Assembly (NCBI RefSeq): GCF_017310645.1
Contig: NZ_JAFLRH010000021.1
Span: forward strand, 1 to 62,722
Source of the DNA: Paradesulfitobacterium ferrireducens
GTDB lineage: Bacteria > Bacillota > Desulfitobacteriia > Desulfitobacteriales > Desulfitobacteriaceae
Length of the DNA: 62,722 nt
Reading direction: 5' to 3'
Shown: positions 1 through 7,328 of the stretch, piece after piece
How the letters are laid out: each line of letters starts with the position of its first letter
Numbering within the stretch: position 1 is the stretch's first letter
Position numbers and translations under genes: made by a program
The notes under the pieces: model-generated
The model's database searches: none
Told to the model about the DNA's origin: nothing
The model's input: the letters and a program-made list of their open reading frames with translations, nothing else

Positions 1-50
1 TCTCCCGATCGGACTTTCACCGACTAGATTCTGTGTCCTTAGCTGGACAC
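1..50 (-). mobile_element. 5' end of a probable group II intron (continues beyond the window)
   Basis: Read on the minus strand from position 50, the sequence begins GTGTCC, forms a hairpin (GTGTCC at 50-45 with GGACAC at 38-33), and continues into TCGGTGAAAGTCCGA (24-10). A 5' end near GTGYG and a short GGTGAAAGTCC-type hairpin are features of domain I of bacterial group II introns. It interrupts the transposase fragment just upstream exactly where that reading frame loses similarity. The rest of the intron and any reverse transcriptase would lie outside the window, so the call rests on about 50 bases. Confidence 0.5.
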
Positions 51-284
51 GCCGATGCGCCACCTCTTCAAATATACTTTTAACGCCTCATTAGGGAGAT
101 CAAAACGGTTGCTAATGATGAGGTAAGCACCCCGGTACTCGGCGGCTTGCTGTACCCCATCCTGGGCAAGAAGCGGGTCTTTGGTAATGTAACAAACAGT
201 ATAATAGATATCCGCATAGTGTGCTTCGCATAATCTTTCGAACATCTCTATGGAAATCGGGTTTTGGTCTTCGATATTGGACAC
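39..284 (-). pseudogene. Chimeric remnant: ECF sigma factor N-terminus fused to transposase C-terminal fragment
   Basis: The first about 46 residues resemble region 2 of an ECF sigma factor (FERLCEAHYADIYYTVCY, then KDPLLAQDGVQQA). The frame then switches to a DDE-transposase C-terminal segment (YLIISNRFDLPNEALKVYL, then KRWRI), which in intact IS transposases continues into an E-containing catalytic motif but here runs into GVSS and stops. The GTG start at 284 has a good ribosome site (GGGAGAGG), so the start belongs to a real sigma gene. The downstream break coincides with the probable intron start at position 50. Neither part can be functional: the sigma lacks regions 2.4 and 4, and the transposase lacks most of its domain. 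Two successive insertions or a deletion could explain it. Confidence 0.6.
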
Positions 285-562
285 AGCCTCTCCCCCTCTC
301 TCAAGGTAAGGAATTCTAAAAATATTTTAACATTTTCTCCGAAAAGATGTAACCAAAATATGTCCTCAGATACTCTATATGGTAGAAGACCAAAAAATCG
401 TATATTGCAAGGAAGTGATCATAATGAAATGGCATTAGCTCGGCACGATATCGGATCGATTAAAACACCATATTGACCCATAAAGCCATGAAAAACTCTA
501 GCTTTACACGATACTTCACTACTCTCAATTTATTTATTTCTAAATAGTAGCCTTACAAGACG

Positions 563-1140
563 TTAAATGACTATATGTTTTACACAGGAATTATACCAAT
601 GCTTCGTACTGCGTACTCTGGCATCTTCAAGGTGGTAGTCACACTTCTTACGTTTATAGGAACGCTCCGAGGATGAACGTTTCTTGTACTTCTTCCTCCA
701 GATGGCTGAGTCACGTGGCGGGGCCCTAAAGAGTATTAGATTTTCCTCAAACGTCGTATAAACAACACGGCCATACGGTAAAGAAGAACATGGCTTAGGG
801 TTTTGACACCTAGCTGCTTTCCCGACCGCTACCGGACAACGCCATTTGGTTCTCCTGCGTTTAAGGTTTCGCCCATTGTAAGCCATCGGAAATCCACATT
901 TGCAGATAGGTACTCCCGGTGGTGTAAGATTAAACTTCTCATGCTCAGGGTCAGATTTTCTCGGGGATTAGCAGCAATAATGGGGGTGATGTCCCACGAA
1001 TCAAGTAAACAGGAAATGGGAGAGGCATCATGGGCAGAGTCCAGGCTTAACTCAGCGAAGGAAAACTCCGGATACAACTTACGAGCTCTGTCTTCGGAAG
1101 ATTTTCCGAGAGCGCACTTAACGATGAGAGGGGTAATTTA
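563..1140 (-). pseudogene. Frameshifted, 5'-truncated DDE transposase
   Basis: Two overlapping frames on the minus strand form one transposase. The upstream frame (1140-about 960) reads through LYPEFSFAELSLDSAHDASP and then NPRE. The downstream frame (about 960-563) reads KSDPEHEKFNLTPPG, CKCGFPMAYNG, the basic WRCPVA segment, and a C-terminal SSSERSYKRKKCDYHLEDAR motif. The pattern of a D(S)AHD motif, a cysteine-containing middle and a RxxxERxxKRKK-like catalytic tail is usual for IS4/IS1182-like transposases. A single-base shift at an A-run near 957-962 breaks the frame. The N-terminus is missing, and the reading frame is cut at about 1140, directly against the start of the M23 peptidase gene. 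No inverted repeats could be identified. Confidence 0.65.
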
Positions 1141-1141
1141 A

Positions 1142-2305
1142 GTGAAAAAGTATATTGGTTTAATGGGTGTTTTGTTAATTCTAATGTCATTGATTTTTTC
1201 CCCAATAGCAAATGCAGCTAATCTGGATCCCAGTAAATTAACAATGGCGGAAATAGAAAGAGAAAGAAACAGTCACCCTAGTATTAATGAGAAACAAAAA
1301 GCTCTTTTGAAAGCTTATGGAGTTACGGAAGATAAAATCAAATCTATTACAAGACGCGAAATCAGTGATATATTGCTTTTTGGTCATATAGTTAATCCCG
1401 AATATATCCAACCTTATCTTGTTAGCAAAAAAGAAGTAATGGATGGCTTTAAGAAAACGGAATTTATTCGAAATGAACAAGCTTTGCGTTTTGAACAAAA
1501 TGGTTTAACTTTAAGTGATTTAGCATTGATATCAAATAATTACACCCTAGAAGAAATTGCAAAAATGCCAATCTCCACTATAAAAGAGACTATCAAAAAA
1601 TCTAAATCTTCTATATATTTAGATCCAGTAAGCAGTCGTTTTAGGATTCAAAGTCGTTTTAGGATTCAAACTATAACACCTAATCTTTATACAAGATTTA
1701 ACAAAGAAGATATTAACGCCTCAGAGTCTGGTTCTTATGTTTACCTTCACAAAGATTCAATGGATACAGAATATTCGTCGATTGCTACATCTAACCATAT
1801 AACCGAGGTATCGGGTTATGTCCAAAATGCTTATACAATAGGGAAACACCTTTTCGCAGGTCCAAGCCAAGGGATTACATTGTCAAATGACCAGTATGCA
1901 TATAATTTATTTGGAGAACTTACCGAAAGCAGTAGCGGTAATATCGTTCATGAAGGCGTTGATTACAGAAGATATGAAGGAGCGCCTGTTTGGAGTCTCG
2001 CAGAAGGGGTTATAAATAACAAAGCATCTGAATTAGGTGGCACCACGGTTGCAGTTTACAATCCTTTCTATGATGTTACCGTAATTTATATGCATTTAAA
2101 AAATGTTAGTCTTAGCAATGGAGAATATGTTAGCAAAGATACCTCTTTTGCTCAACAGGGTTTATATCAATCTGGTTCAATTAGTAACTCACATGTACAT
2201 GTCGAAGTAAGAAACGGCAGACAAACTTCTGGTAATCCTGGATCAGGTGAAACTCTATCGTCAACCAGACCATATGGAATTTTGCTCTGGTTAATGTGGG
2301 ACTAA
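1142..2305 (+). CDS. Secreted M23-family (LytM-like) metallopeptidase with N-terminal helical repeats
   Basis: This 387-residue protein starts at GTG 1142 (ribosome site AGAGGGG at 1127-1133). It has a Sec signal peptide (residues 1-25, cleavage near SPIANA-A). Residues about 28-165 are alpha-helical with two repeat-like segments (around YGVTEDKIKSITRREI and NGLTLSDLALISNNYTLEEI). The C-terminal domain (about 250-370) has the M23 zinc motifs HEGVD and HVHVEV. M23 peptidases cut peptidoglycan cross-bridges, so a cell-wall hydrolase acting outside the membrane is likely. An 18-bp tandem duplication (1634-1669) gives a doubled SRFRIQ. The gene is much more AT-rich than the housekeeping genes, abuts a transposase remnant and is followed by a lipoprotein with related repeats, which suggests an acquired pair. 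Confidence 0.8.
   Translation: MKKYIGLMGVLLILMSLIFSPIANAANLDPSKLTMAEIERERNSHPSINEKQKALLKAYGVTEDKIKSITRREISDILLFGHIVNPEYIQPYLVSKKEVMDGFKKTEFIRNEQALRFEQNGLTLSDLALISNNYTLEEIAKMPISTIKETIKKSKSSIYLDPVSSRFRIQSRFRIQTITPNLYTRFNKEDINASESGSYVYLHKDSMDTEYSSIATSNHITEVSGYVQNAYTIGKHLFAGPSQGITLSNDQYAYNLFGELTESSSGNIVHEGVDYRRYEGAPVWSLAEGVINNKASELGGTTVAVYNPFYDVTVIYMHLKNVSLSNGEYVSKDTSFAQQGLYQSGSISNSHVHVEVRNGRQTSGNPGSGETLSSTRPYGILLWLMWD
1634..1669 (+). repeat. 18-bp perfect tandem duplication inside the M23 peptidase gene
   Basis: The unit AGTCGTTTTAGGATTCAA occurs twice back to back (1634-1651, 1652-1669) and keeps frame, adding six residues (SRFRIQ) in the linker between the helical and peptidase parts. It looks like a recent slippage event. 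Confidence 0.9.
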
Positions 2306-2323
2306 TCACACAGTTTTTTAAGA

Positions 2324-2358
2324 TGAAGATGGGTACATGTATTTGTTATCCATCTTCA
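2324..2358 (+). terminator. Possible terminator hairpin after the M23 gene
   Basis: TGAAGATGGGTA (2324-2335) pairs with TATCCATCTTCA (2347-2358) with one mismatch and an 11-nt loop. It lies 19 bases after the stop codon. There is no clear U-tract, so termination is only a possibility. Confidence 0.4.
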
Positions 2359-2379
2359 AATATGTAATAAATAAGGTGA

Positions 2380-2960
2380 TATAACAAATCAAGTAAAAAG
2401 TTTGAACCCGTAAAAGTTATTGTAGATAATAGGCGAAGTATTCCCGGTATTTCTACAGATATTGGGAATAAAGGAGCAGACTCTGTAACGGTTGTTCAAT
2501 CAATATCGCAAAGAGATAGCGAATGCGTTCCCCGGTAGTAGAAACATAAGCCTGCAGACAAAGAGCCTATTCACACTCTCCCTAGGCCCGACTTGATTTT
2601 GCTATATCGACCAATAGAAATATATTGTGATTTGGCGTTGGCTGTCAATCAATGGAAGAAAATCGGTTCTTTTATCAATAGAAAAAGTCGATAGCGACAA
2701 GTTAGTAAAAGAAGTGTAGAAAATCTCTATAATTGCAAGAGACAAAAATGCAAAAAGAGTGTATGTTTTAATTGGAAAGGGGTATGGAGCATACAAAGCA
2801 ATGAGACCTAGCTTCTTTGCGGGAACTTGTTCCCGAAGGAAAAGGATAATAGTTACCTCATGGCAGTATGTGATAAAAAGGCGACATCACTTGGGTCTAC
2901 ACAATAGATTTAGAAGTTGTTGAAATAGACGGAGTTCTATTTTTGAACGATTTATACCCA
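2380..2960 (+). pseudogene. Decayed ORF of unknown function
   Basis: No intact gene lies between the M23 peptidase and the lipoprotein, but several consecutive stretches read as protein when frames are switched. They include KVIVDNRRSIPGISTDIGNK (from about 2410, ending at TAG 2536), then KSVLLSIEKVDSDKLVKEV, an in-frame TAG, IIARDKNAKRVYVLIGKGYG, KEKDNSYLMAVCDKK and GDITWVYTIDLEVVEIDGV. At least three frameshifts and one stop are needed to join them, so this is a degraded gene. I do not recognise the family. Codon use and AT content match its neighbours, so it probably arrived with them. Confidence 0.5.
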
Positions 2961-2982
2961 GCCTTTGAAAGGAGATAAAGTA

Positions 2983-3900
2983 TTGTACAATAATAAAAGA
3001 CTTTTATTAATAATATTGGGGTTAATTTTACTTTTGGTAGGATGTTCTCAAGAGAAAAGCACTTTTAATCAAATTAATCCGTTAAACAGAGATGAAATCC
3101 ATTTAATCAAGCTAACCATAGGTAATTCATCACCCACAAGGGAAATTATGAATCCATCACTTATTACTTCAATCCTTTATAATCTAAATAAAATTACCTA
3201 TTCAAAAATGAGTGTAAAAGAAGAAAAGACCTCCTTGGATAATGGTAAGAAATTCTCCCTAATTTCTACTTATGTATTAGAGTTTATGAAGGAAAAGAAT
3301 GATAAGGTCCAATTATATATCATTCTAACTTCGGATAAAGAATTACTATTAGCCGATGCGAAGACTTTGCAGAGCAATAATAGGACGGTTTTATATATCA
3401 ATGAAACTGATAAAACCTCACTAGAAGCGGTAAACTCAATTTATTCTAATATTAAAAACTTAGTGACTGAGTATGCAGAAACGGAACAATTTATTAAAAA
3501 GGCAGGAGAAAAAGGACTAACTGAGAGTATGCTTAGAACATTAGGTAATTTAGGTTACACAAGGGAAGAAATACTTAATCTCCCCACAGATGTAATTGCT
3601 CAGATTTTTGCACCAGGAACCCCCTTGGATGGTGCTGGACAATTCCAACCAACGGACACTCAAACAAAAGAACTAAATAAACGTGGTATTGATACTCACA
3701 TGAGCTTAATCCTGGGAAACCTAGGATACGATTTTAATGAGATGTTGAATATTACGCCTGAAGAATTAGATTTTATTTTCCCAAATACAGAATTGATGGC
3801 TAACTTGATACAAAAAGGATTTACCGAACAACAAGTTCAAAGTTTAGTCGACCAAGGCAAATCTTTCAAAGAAATTATCAGAAATGCGTTAAATCAATAG
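2983..3900 (+). CDS. Lipoprotein with helical repeats related to those of the upstream M23 peptidase
   Basis: The best start is TTG 2983, 8 bases after a strong ribosome site (GAAAGGAG); an earlier TTG at 2965 lacks one. The 305-residue product has a lipoprotein signal: a hydrophobic helix (about residues 6-18) then LLVGC. Residues about 35-165 are a domain of unknown function with charged, beta-rich character. The C-terminal third holds three helical repeats of 35-45 residues, around GLTESMLRTLGNLGYTREEI, ILGNLGYDFNEMLNITPEEL and GFTEQQVQSLVDQGKSFKEI. The same pattern (G-hydrophobic-T, then L..Y(T/D).EE(I/M)) occurs in the nearby M23 protein. It would be anchored to the outer face of the membrane. 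Function is unknown; a partner or localisation factor for the peptidase is an inference from the shared repeat and adjacency. Confidence 0.7.
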   Translation: MYNNKRLLLIILGLILLLVGCSQEKSTFNQINPLNRDEIHLIKLTIGNSSPTREIMNPSLITSILYNLNKITYSKMSVKEEKTSLDNGKKFSLISTYVLEFMKEKNDKVQLYIILTSDKELLLADAKTLQSNNRTVLYINETDKTSLEAVNSIYSNIKNLVTEYAETEQFIKKAGEKGLTESMLRTLGNLGYTREEILNLPTDVIAQIFAPGTPLDGAGQFQPTDTQTKELNKRGIDTHMSLILGNLGYDFNEMLNITPEELDFIFPNTELMANLIQKGFTEQQVQSLVDQGKSFKEIIRNALNQ

Positions 3901-3903
3901 TTA

Positions 3904-5199
3904 TTAAGCCAATTCTCCCTCAATCCGTTTGGCCCGCTCCTCAACCTCCTGGCAAATCCGCTTCTCGTCCAGGGTGAGGAGTTTTCTTTCTTCCATGAGA
4001 ATCTTGCCGTCTACGATAACGGTGCGGACATCCCCGGCGTGAGCCGAGTACACCAGGTGGGCTGGGATAGAAAAGCGTGGGTAAAAATGCGGCTGATCCA
4101 GGTTAATGCTGATAAGGTCAGCCTTAAAGCCCGGAGCCAGCATCCCCACTTCTTCCAGACCCAGAGCCTTGGCCCCGCCGATAGTGGCCATTTCCAGGAC
4201 TTCATAGGCCGGCAGTGCGGTTGGGCCGGCCTTTAGCTTTTGCTGGAACGCCGCGGAACGCATTTCACCGAAAAGATCAAGGTTGTTATTGCTGGAAGCC
4301 CCGTCCGTGCCTAAACCTACAGTAATGCCGCGGGCCCGCAGTTCAGGGATCGGGGCCGTGCCGCTGTTCAGTTTCATGTTGCTTTCCGGATTATGGGCCA
4401 CTGCCACTCCCTTGGAAGCGAGAATCTCCATATCCTTTTCCGTTAAGTGGACACAGTGGGCGGCCACCACCTGCCCCCCGAAAAGCCCGAGCCCGTCCAG
4501 CCACTCGACCGGGGTTTTGCCGTACTGGTCGTGGATAATCTTGATTTCGTCCTGGGTTTCCGCCACATGAATGTGGATTCCGACCCCGTGGCGGTCAGCT
4601 TCTGCCTTAACTTCCTGCAGAAAATCCCCGGAGCATGTGTAGGGAGCGTGCGGGCCGAACATCACCCGGATGCGCCCTTCCCCTGCCTTATGATAACGCT
4701 GAATCAGCTCTATATTCTCCGCTAAGGCTTTGCGTCCGTTGGGCCCGTTCCCGATCAGGCCACGGGATATGACAGCCCGTGTTCCGGCCTTGAGTGCCGC
4801 TTCCGCGACCTGGTCCATCGACGCGTACATGTCGAGCATGGTGGTGGTGCCGGAGCGGATCATTTCGCACAAAGCCAAAGCCGTGCCCCAATAGATGTCT
4901 TCATCTGTGAGCTTCTCCTCAAACGGCCAGACCTTGGTTTCCAGCCAGGGCATCAATGGCAGGTCATCGGCATAACTGCGCAAAAGGGTCATCGCCGCAT
5001 GGGTATGGGTATTGATGAGCCCCGGCATAAACACATCATCCGGATAGTCCAGTATCCTGTCAGGTTCAAAACCGGCCGGAGCTGAGCCCCGCTCCCCTAC
5101 CGAGAGAATCCGGTCTCCCTCGATAGCAATCTCTCCGTCCCGATAAAAAACATCTGCCCCCGTCATCGGCAGAACCATCCCACGCAGCAAAATTTTCAT
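3904..5199 (-). CDS. mtaD: 5'-methylthioadenosine/S-adenosylhomocysteine deaminase
   Basis: An amidohydrolase-superfamily enzyme of 431 residues, expected to deaminate MTA and SAH (to methylthioinosine or S-inosylhomocysteine). Metal and active-site motifs are visible in order: HTH at residues 65-67, GPHAPYTC near 195, HIHVAET near 225, AHCVHL near 250 and GTDGASSNNN near 310. I prefer ATG 5199, which follows a GGGGAGGG ribosome site by 8 bases; an upstream in-frame start at 5247 would add 16 residues without a site. The gene stops 3 bases past the converging lipoprotein gene end. It lies downstream of an aldolase and mtnA on the same strand, consistent with handling MTA from SAM use, although a structured repeat (5264-5448) separates it from them. 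Confidence 0.85.
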   Translation of the reverse strand: MKILLRGMVLPMTGADVFYRDGEIAIEGDRILSVGERGSAPAGFEPDRILDYPDDVFMPGLINTHTHAAMTLLRSYADDLPLMPWLETKVWPFEEKLTDEDIYWGTALALCEMIRSGTTTMLDMYASMDQVAEAALKAGTRAVISRGLIGNGPNGRKALAENIELIQRYHKAGEGRIRVMFGPHAPYTCSGDFLQEVKAEADRHGVGIHIHVAETQDEIKIIHDQYGKTPVEWLDGLGLFGGQVVAAHCVHLTEKDMEILASKGVAVAHNPESNMKLNSGTAPIPELRARGITVGLGTDGASSNNNLDLFGEMRSAAFQQKLKAGPTALPAYEVLEMATIGGAKALGLEEVGMLAPGFKADLISINLDQPHFYPRFSIPAHLVYSAHAGDVRTVIVDGKILMEERKLLTLDEKRICQEVEERAKRIEGELA

Positions 5200-5263
5200 A
5201 CCGAAACCCTCCCCGCAAATTAGTTTCCCGACAAGCATATTAACCACTAACTTTTTAACCCCC

Positions 5264-5448
5264 AGGTGGCTGCTGCAAAAGCTTAGGTTACCGTTTGAGC
5301 AGAGGAGCGTTAAGCGAGAGCAGTCGGCGTAGCGATAAAACGCACCGACGGTTTACATGCAGTAATACCAAAGGGTTTCGGATGCGTTAGCGAAGCCGAC
5401 AAACGAGTAGCTCCGGCGCGTGGTAAGCGTGCTTTGCAGCCGCCACCT
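5264..5448 (+). repeat. Structured dispersed element, copy 1 of 3 (putative non-coding RNA)
   Basis: This copy is closed by a terminal stem (AGGTGGCTGCTGCAAAAGC at 5264-5282 with a near-complement ending at 5448). Inner pairs are ACCGT (5290-5294)/ACGGT (5348-5352), GGAGC (5304-5308)/GCTCC (5410-5414), GTCGGC (5323-5328)/GCCGAC (5395-5400) and AACGCACCGA (5339-5348)/TCGGATGCGTT (5378-5388). It shares the motifs GAGCAGAGGAGCGT, TACCAAAGG and AGCTCCGGCGCGTGGT with copies at 28220 and 33148, while stem sequences differ and still pair. Its right end overlaps the stop codon (5448-5450) of the convergently placed aldolase gene by one base. Confidence 0.75.
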
Positions 5449-6086
5449 TACCTTTGCCCATAACGATGCAAATACCCATACCGCATCTTATCAATATCTT
5501 CCTGGTCTAACAAAACAGGAGTGCCGAGCAGGCGCGCTATAAGGTTGATGTGTGCGGCCTTCTCGACGATCTGGCAGACTTTTAAGGCTTCTTTAAGGCT
5601 CGGTCCCACACCCACCAGCCCGTGGTTGGCGAGAAGGACCGCATTTTTCTGCCCAAGAGCGCGCACAGCCGCCACCCCTAATTCCCGCGTGCCGGGGAAT
5701 ACATAGTCAGCGGTGGCTACCGCCCCGCCCACAATCTGGGCTAAGTCTTCCACGACCGCCGGAATCTCCGCTCGGGTGACGGCGTGGGCTGTGGCATAAA
5801 CGGAATGTGTATGGATAATCCCTATAACGTCTGGCCGTTGTTCGTATATGTAAGCATGAAGCATGGATTCCGTAGAGGGCTTGCGCACACCCTTTAAGAC
5901 CTGGCCCTTGGCATCCAGCAGAACCAGGTCATCCTCGGTCAGTGTCAGATAATCCATGCCGCTCGGAGTAATCCAGAAACCCAGTCTTTCCTCATCCCAA
6001 ACGGAAAGGTTGCCCCAGGTGCCCGCCACCAGTCCGCTGGCGAGTACTTCCCGTCCCGTTTGCAGCAGTTCTTGCTTTAGGCTCAT
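5448..6086 (-). CDS. Class II aldolase/adducin family protein, likely 5-methylthioribulose-1-phosphate aldolase or dehydratase
   Basis: A 212-residue class II aldolase-fold protein. It shows GTWGNLS near residue 24, TPSGMDY near 40, STE near 70, the zinc ligands HTHS near 95 and a third histidine in ANHG near 155. Its start overlaps the mtnA stop codon (ATGA at 6083-6086), so the two are translationally coupled. In methionine salvage the step after MtnA uses a class II aldolase-fold enzyme: either MtnB dehydratase or the aldolase of the anaerobic DHAP-type shunt. No mtnC/mtnD (the oxygen-dependent branch) is seen here, which favours an aldolase, but the sequence alone does not decide. The end of the gene meets the structured repeat. 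Confidence 0.75.
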   Translation of the reverse strand: MSLKQELLQTGREVLASGLVAGTWGNLSVWDEERLGFWITPSGMDYLTLTEDDLVLLDAKGQVLKGVRKPSTESMLHAYIYEQRPDVIGIIHTHSVYATAHAVTRAEIPAVVEDLAQIVGGAVATADYVFPGTRELGVAAVRALGQKNAVLLANHGLVGVGPSLKEALKVCQIVEKAAHINLIARLLGTPVLLDQEDIDKMRYGYLHRYGQR

Positions 6087-7120
6087 GAGCGCACCATCAC
6101 CTTAAGCAGGTTGACGGAGTAAGGCGGAGACACAATTCCCTTCTCCGTAATGATCCCGGTAATATACTTGGCCGGCGTAACATCAAAAGCGGGATTGTAT
6201 ACTTCCACATCCGGCGGAGCCACCGGCACCCCGAACACTTCCCGGATTTCCTGGGGGGAACGCTCTTCGATCGGAATCTCCTGCCCGCTCGGAACTTTTA
6301 AGTCAATCGTCGAGGTAGGAGCCGCCACATAGAAGGGAATGCTGTGCGCCTGGGCTAAGACGGCCAGGGAATAAGTGCCGATTTTATTGGCTGTATCCCC
6401 ATTGGCTGCAATCCGGTCTGCCCCGACGATCACCAGGTCAATTTTTCCTTGCTGCATTAAGCTTCCGGCCATATTGTCCGCGATCAGGGTGACCGGAATT
6501 TTATCCTGCATCAATTCCCAGGTGGTTAGGCGTGCTCCTTGCAAAAACGGGCGCGTCTCATCCGCATACACATGAATCTTCTTCCCGGAAGCATGCGCTG
6601 CCCGGATAATTCCGAGAGCCGTACCGTACTCGACGGTTGCCAAAGCTCCCGCATTGCAGTGAGTCAGAATATCGGCATCTTCCGGAACCAAAGAGTTGCC
6701 GTGCTCTCCTAACAAGCGATTCATGCGCCGGTCGTCTTCAGCGATGCTGTCAGCTTCGGCGATCAAAGCCTGCCTGATTTCATCCAGGTCTTCCTTATCG
6801 CGCTCTTCCCGCAAACGGTCCTCCATCCGCCGTAAGGCCCAGAACAGATTAACCGCTGTCGGGCGGGTCGCCGCCAACCGGTTTTTGACTGCTTCCATAT
6901 AGTCATCAAATTCCGCACGCGGACCGTTAAAATTTATCGCCCCTAGAGCATAGCCGTAGGCAGCGGCCGCACCGATCGCCGGGGCCCCGCGCACTTCCAT
7001 GCGTTCAATTGCTTCCGCTACCTCTTCATACGATTTTGCTTCCCTAAAAAGAGTTTGAAGCGGGAGTTTCGTCTGATCGAGAATCCTAAGCCCATTGCCC
7101 ATCCATTCGATCGCTTTCAC
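6083..7120 (-). CDS. mtnA: S-methyl-5-thioribose-1-phosphate isomerase
   Basis: The 345-residue product matches the MtnA/eIF2B-like family, which converts methylthioribose-1-phosphate to methylthioribulose-1-phosphate. Family features visible are RGAPAIGAAAAYGYALG near residue 44, the catalytic THCNAGALAT near 155 with its cysteine, the ADETRPFLQGARLTTWEL segment near 190 and the GADRIAANGDTANKIGTYSL motif near 235. It starts with GTG 7120 behind a strong site (AAAGGAGG). It is the first gene of a short minus-strand unit with the coupled aldolase. The promoter must lie in 7121-7328, between here and the ftsY stop. Confidence 0.93.
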   Translation of the reverse strand: MKAIEWMGNGLRILDQTKLPLQTLFREAKSYEEVAEAIERMEVRGAPAIGAAAAYGYALGAINFNGPRAEFDDYMEAVKNRLAATRPTAVNLFWALRRMEDRLREERDKEDLDEIRQALIAEADSIAEDDRRMNRLLGEHGNSLVPEDADILTHCNAGALATVEYGTALGIIRAAHASGKKIHVYADETRPFLQGARLTTWELMQDKIPVTLIADNMAGSLMQQGKIDLVIVGADRIAANGDTANKIGTYSLAVLAQAHSIPFYVAAPTSTIDLKVPSGQEIPIEERSPQEIREVFGVPVAPPDVEVYNPAFDVTPAKYITGIITEKGIVSPPYSVNLLKVMVRS

Positions 7121-7268
7121 TTCCCGACCTCCTTTCTCAAATACAGACCCTGCTGCCGCCTGTAAGACTGCAGTAGGACAACAACCGTACTGCTCTACCT
7201 TGTTAACTAACTATCGCACCTTTAGCCATACCAGGAAGTCCTCAAAATGTTTTCACCGGTTCTCTCAT

Positions 7269-7305
7269 TCCTGAGTACTGACTCCTGACTTCTGAGTACT
7301 GACCT
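7269..7305. repeat. Heptamer tandem repeat locus (CAGGAGT/CAGAAGT type)
   Basis: Minus-strand units CAGTACT, CAGAAGT, CAGGAGT and CAGTACT follow one another every seven bases. Same family as the loci near 26190, 28156, 28411, 33048, 33366, 49892 and 60064. Confidence 0.75.
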
Positions 7306-7328
7306 ATTAATCAGGCAAAATAGCAATC

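Noticed and set aside
2820..2835. 16-bp palindrome CGGGAACTTGTTCCCG as an operator
   Set aside because: It lies inside the decayed ORF, not near a start, and is probably chance or part of former coding sequence.
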